Assembly: GCA_024234595.1 (NCBI GenBank) | Contig: JACKNZ010000006.1 | Span: 184,275-248,274 of the forward strand | Source of the DNA: Moraxellaceae bacterium | Lineage (GTDB): Bacteria > Pseudomonadota > Gammaproteobacteria > Pseudomonadales > Moraxellaceae | Direction: 5' to 3' | DNA length: 64,000 nucleotides | Part shown: positions 62,350 through 64,000 of the stretch, piece after piece | Numbering within the stretch: the first letter of the stretch is position 1 | How the letters are laid out: each line of letters begins with the position of its first letter | The notes under the pieces: generated by a model | Databases searched by the model: none | Told to the model about the DNA's origin: nothing | What the model saw: only the letters and a program-made list of their open reading frames with translations | Position numbers and translations under genes: made by a program

Positions 62350-63570
62350 ATGTCGTTAAACAATAAAATTTTATTGGGTGCTATTTTGGGCTTGTTGTTG
62401 GGCTATGTTTTACGCAACTACGCACCTGATAGCACTTTAACCAACAGTATTGTCTATGGCGCGAGTTTGGTGGGTTCTCTGTTTATTGGCCTACTCAAAA
62501 TGGTGCTGATTCCGCTAGTCTTTAGCTCGATTGTGGTGGGTGTGGCTAATTTACGTGCCCATCAACAAATGCACCGCGTATGGCAAATCACCCTATTATG
62601 TTTTGCAGCCACCACCAGTTTAGCCATTATCTTGGGTTTAGGCGCGGCTCATTTATTTGAAACAGGCAAAGGTTTATCGCTGCATTTATTTGAAGCTAAT
62701 TTGCAAGGTTTTGAAGCTTCGCAATTGAGCACAGCTGAGTTTTTACAAAGTCTGGTCAAAAATGTTTTTGTTAATCCTTTTACCGCCTTATCACAAGGTA
62801 ATATTTTGGCGGTGGTGGTATTTGCTTTGTTTATTGGCGTGGCTTTAGCGGTTAACGGCCAAGCCTATCCTAAACTACACGCTTTATTTAACGAAGGCTT
62901 TGCACTGTGTATGCAGTTAGTCAATTGGATAATGCAGCTTGCACCCTTTGGTATTATGGCTTTATTGCTTAAATTAGTGGTAGCCGAAAACTCTGCCCTT
63001 CTTAGCACCTTAGCTCAATTTATGGCGGTAGTCACAGGCACAACGTTGTTTCATGGTTTGGTTACTCTGCCGTTATTGTTGTGGCTATTTACCCGAGTCT
63101 CACCTTTACAGTTTTGGCGTGGCGCACGTCCTGCTCTACTCACTGCTTTTGCCACGAGTTCCAGTGCCGCCACCCTGCCCATTACCTTAAATTGCTTGCA
63201 AAACGACTTAAAAGTCAGCCCACAAGTGTCGGGTTTTGTTGCGCCATTAGGTGCGCAATTAAATATGGATGGTACGGCTTTATATGAAGCGGCCGCCGCT
63301 TTATTTGTGGCTAATTTGGTGGGGCTAGATTTGAGCCTTGGCCAAGAGTTAATTATTTGTTTAACGGTAATGCTAGCTTCTATTGGCGCACCCGGTATTC
63401 CAAGTGCAGGCATGGTAACAATGGTCATGGTGTTACAGTCGGTAGGTTTGCCTGCGGAAGCAGTGGCGATTTTATTACCCATCGACCGTTTATTGGATAC
63501 CGTAAGAACGATGGTGAATGTAGAAGGTGATATGGTCACCAGTTTGATTGTCGATAAACATAGTGCTTAG
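62350..63570 (+). CDS. Dicarboxylate/amino acid:cation symporter (DAACS/GltP family)
   Basis: The 406 residues have about eight transmembrane helices with two re-entrant loops. The hallmark serine-rich stretch TAFATSSSAATLPITL lies near 270, and GAQLNMDGTALYEA and GAPGIPSAGMVTMVMV, then PIDRLLDTVRTMVNVEGD near the end. These define Na+- or H+-coupled glutamate/aspartate/C4-dicarboxylate uptake. The ATG follows GAGGGG. The exact substrate cannot be read from the sequence. Confidence 0.9.
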   Translation: MSLNNKILLGAILGLLLGYVLRNYAPDSTLTNSIVYGASLVGSLFIGLLKMVLIPLVFSSIVVGVANLRAHQQMHRVWQITLLCFAATTSLAIILGLGAAHLFETGKGLSLHLFEANLQGFEASQLSTAEFLQSLVKNVFVNPFTALSQGNILAVVVFALFIGVALAVNGQAYPKLHALFNEGFALCMQLVNWIMQLAPFGIMALLLKLVVAENSALLSTLAQFMAVVTGTTLFHGLVTLPLLLWLFTRVSPLQFWRGARPALLTAFATSSSAATLPITLNCLQNDLKVSPQVSGFVAPLGAQLNMDGTALYEAAAALFVANLVGLDLSLGQELIICLTVMLASIGAPGIPSAGMVTMVMVLQSVGLPAEAVAILLPIDRLLDTVRTMVNVEGDMVTSLIVDKHSA

Positions 63571-63573
63571 CTT

Positions 63574-63640
63574 TAGTAGCTTGTGTGAAGTGTAACGTAA
63601 CACAGGTCATTCCTGTATTACGCGATGCTTCATACAGGCT
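63574..63640. repeat. Repeat family C, medium copy
   Basis: AGTAGCTTGTGTGAAGTGTAACGTAACACAGG and the terminal CTTCATACAGGCT match the inverted copy at 46457-46540. Confidence 0.65.
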
Positions 63641-63654
63641 TGTATCTTAACTGA

Positions 63655-63715
63655 ACGTACACTGAGCGGAGTCGAAGTGCTATTCACTATGGTTCGACTC
63701 CGCTCACCACGCTTT
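63655..63715. repeat. Dispersed GAGCGAAGTCGAA repeat
   Basis: CGTACACTGAGCGGAGTCGAAGTG...GGTTCGACTCCGCTCACC is a hairpin homologous to 45471-45532. Confidence 0.75.
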
Positions 63716-63727
63716 TAGCTTGAGCAT

Positions 63728-63994
63728 TTAACTCGTCAATCGCTCTAACTCACTCAAATAAGACATCGCCTGCTCACGATGTTGGCCACACATACTCAAA
63801 CTCGGCTGTAAACTACCACAGACTTTGGGACGACTGGGCAAGCCAAAAATTTTGCACAAACCTGCTTCATCTAACTGCACACAAGGCACACCTGCAGGCT
63901 TGCCATTTGTCATATCAGGAATAGCCGAAGAAATAGAAGGCGCAATACAACAGGCGGCACACCCTGCACGACATTCAATTTCTTCTTCTATCAC
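63728..63994 (-). CDS. YkgJ-family cysteine cluster protein
   Basis: The frame starts with GTG at 63994 but remains open to the window edge, so a start outside is possible. The 88 residues contain CRAGCAACC at the start, then GVPCVQLDEAGLCKIFGLPSRPKVC (in pieces, about 35-60) and a late SMCG, the cysteine pattern of YkgJ/UPF0153 proteins, thought to bind zinc or an Fe-S cluster. The role is unknown. Confidence 0.85.
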   Translation of the reverse strand: MIEEEIECRAGCAACCIAPSISSAIPDMTNGKPAGVPCVQLDEAGLCKIFGLPSRPKVCGSLQPSLSMCGQHREQAMSYLSELERLTS

Positions 63995-64000
63995 ACAAAT

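Overview
The window reads as chromosome of a gammaproteobacterium with moderate-to-low G+C. Gene content and the order comM-ubiK-(TorF porin)-glnK-amtB resemble Pseudomonadales; the Moraxellaceae side of that order is my best guess (inference, no database search was possible). Most genes are housekeeping or envelope functions. No prophage, CRISPR array or intact transposase was seen. The accessory character comes from many small toxin-antitoxin (TA) loci and several families of short dispersed repeats.

Layout. 1-11.8 kb (minus strand) holds three genes for exported DUF11-type proteins: a small one, a 962-residue one, and a giant one (more than 2660 residues) that runs off the left edge and ends in a beta-rich, outer-membrane-like region. 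11.8-12.2 kb is a gap rich in regulatory motifs (Fur-like and CRP-like). 12.2-17.8 kb carries biosynthetic genes on the plus strand (argE, argA, ilvD, a DUF3147 membrane protein, pdxH). 17.9-23.8 kb carries a Uma2 nuclease, comM, ubiK and a nitrogen-control block (TorF porin, glnK, amtB) behind a candidate sigma-54 promoter. 23.8-29.6 kb has a YedI-like protein, a metallo-beta-lactamase-fold hydrolase, a beta-hydroxyacid dehydrogenase, an RHH/PIN TA pair, a second Uma2 protein and a TerC protein preceded by a yybP-ykoY manganese riboswitch.

29.7-35.5 kb has hydroxypyruvate isomerase, vapBC, a HIT protein, a truncated gene copy, relB-yafQ, a porin with a Fur-like site, and an unannotated 50-residue metallothionein next to an ECF sigma factor with a cysteine-rich tail. 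35.5-44 kb has thpR, a carotenoid-isomerase-like oxidoreductase and its TetR neighbour, a Lon-N protein, and a pair made of a double thioredoxin-fold protein and a BarA-like hybrid kinase. 44-48 kb is a zinc acquisition block (porin, substrate-binding protein, ATPase, permease) behind a near-perfect Zur box. 48-57 kb has isoprenoid precursor genes (ispA, dxs), a PilJ-N-domain protein, an FKBP isomerase, a phasin/histone-like protein and a cation/proton antiporter. 57-64 kb has tacAT, the intact copy of the duplicated gene, higBA, tRNA-Arg(CCT), an ABC-F ATPase, a dicarboxylate/amino-acid symporter and a YkgJ protein.

The features that stand out are: (i) a MITE family with 12-bp terminal inverted repeats in five copies, two with perfect 5-bp target duplications; (ii) a gene of unknown function present intact near 58 kb and as a remnant near 31.6 kb, where the intact copy carries a scrap of the HIT gene that adjoins the remnant; (iii) a candidate self-contained metal-response unit (metallothionein plus CorE-like sigma factor); and (iv) a metal-homeostasis theme (Zn, Mn, probably Fe) visible through cis-regulatory motifs.
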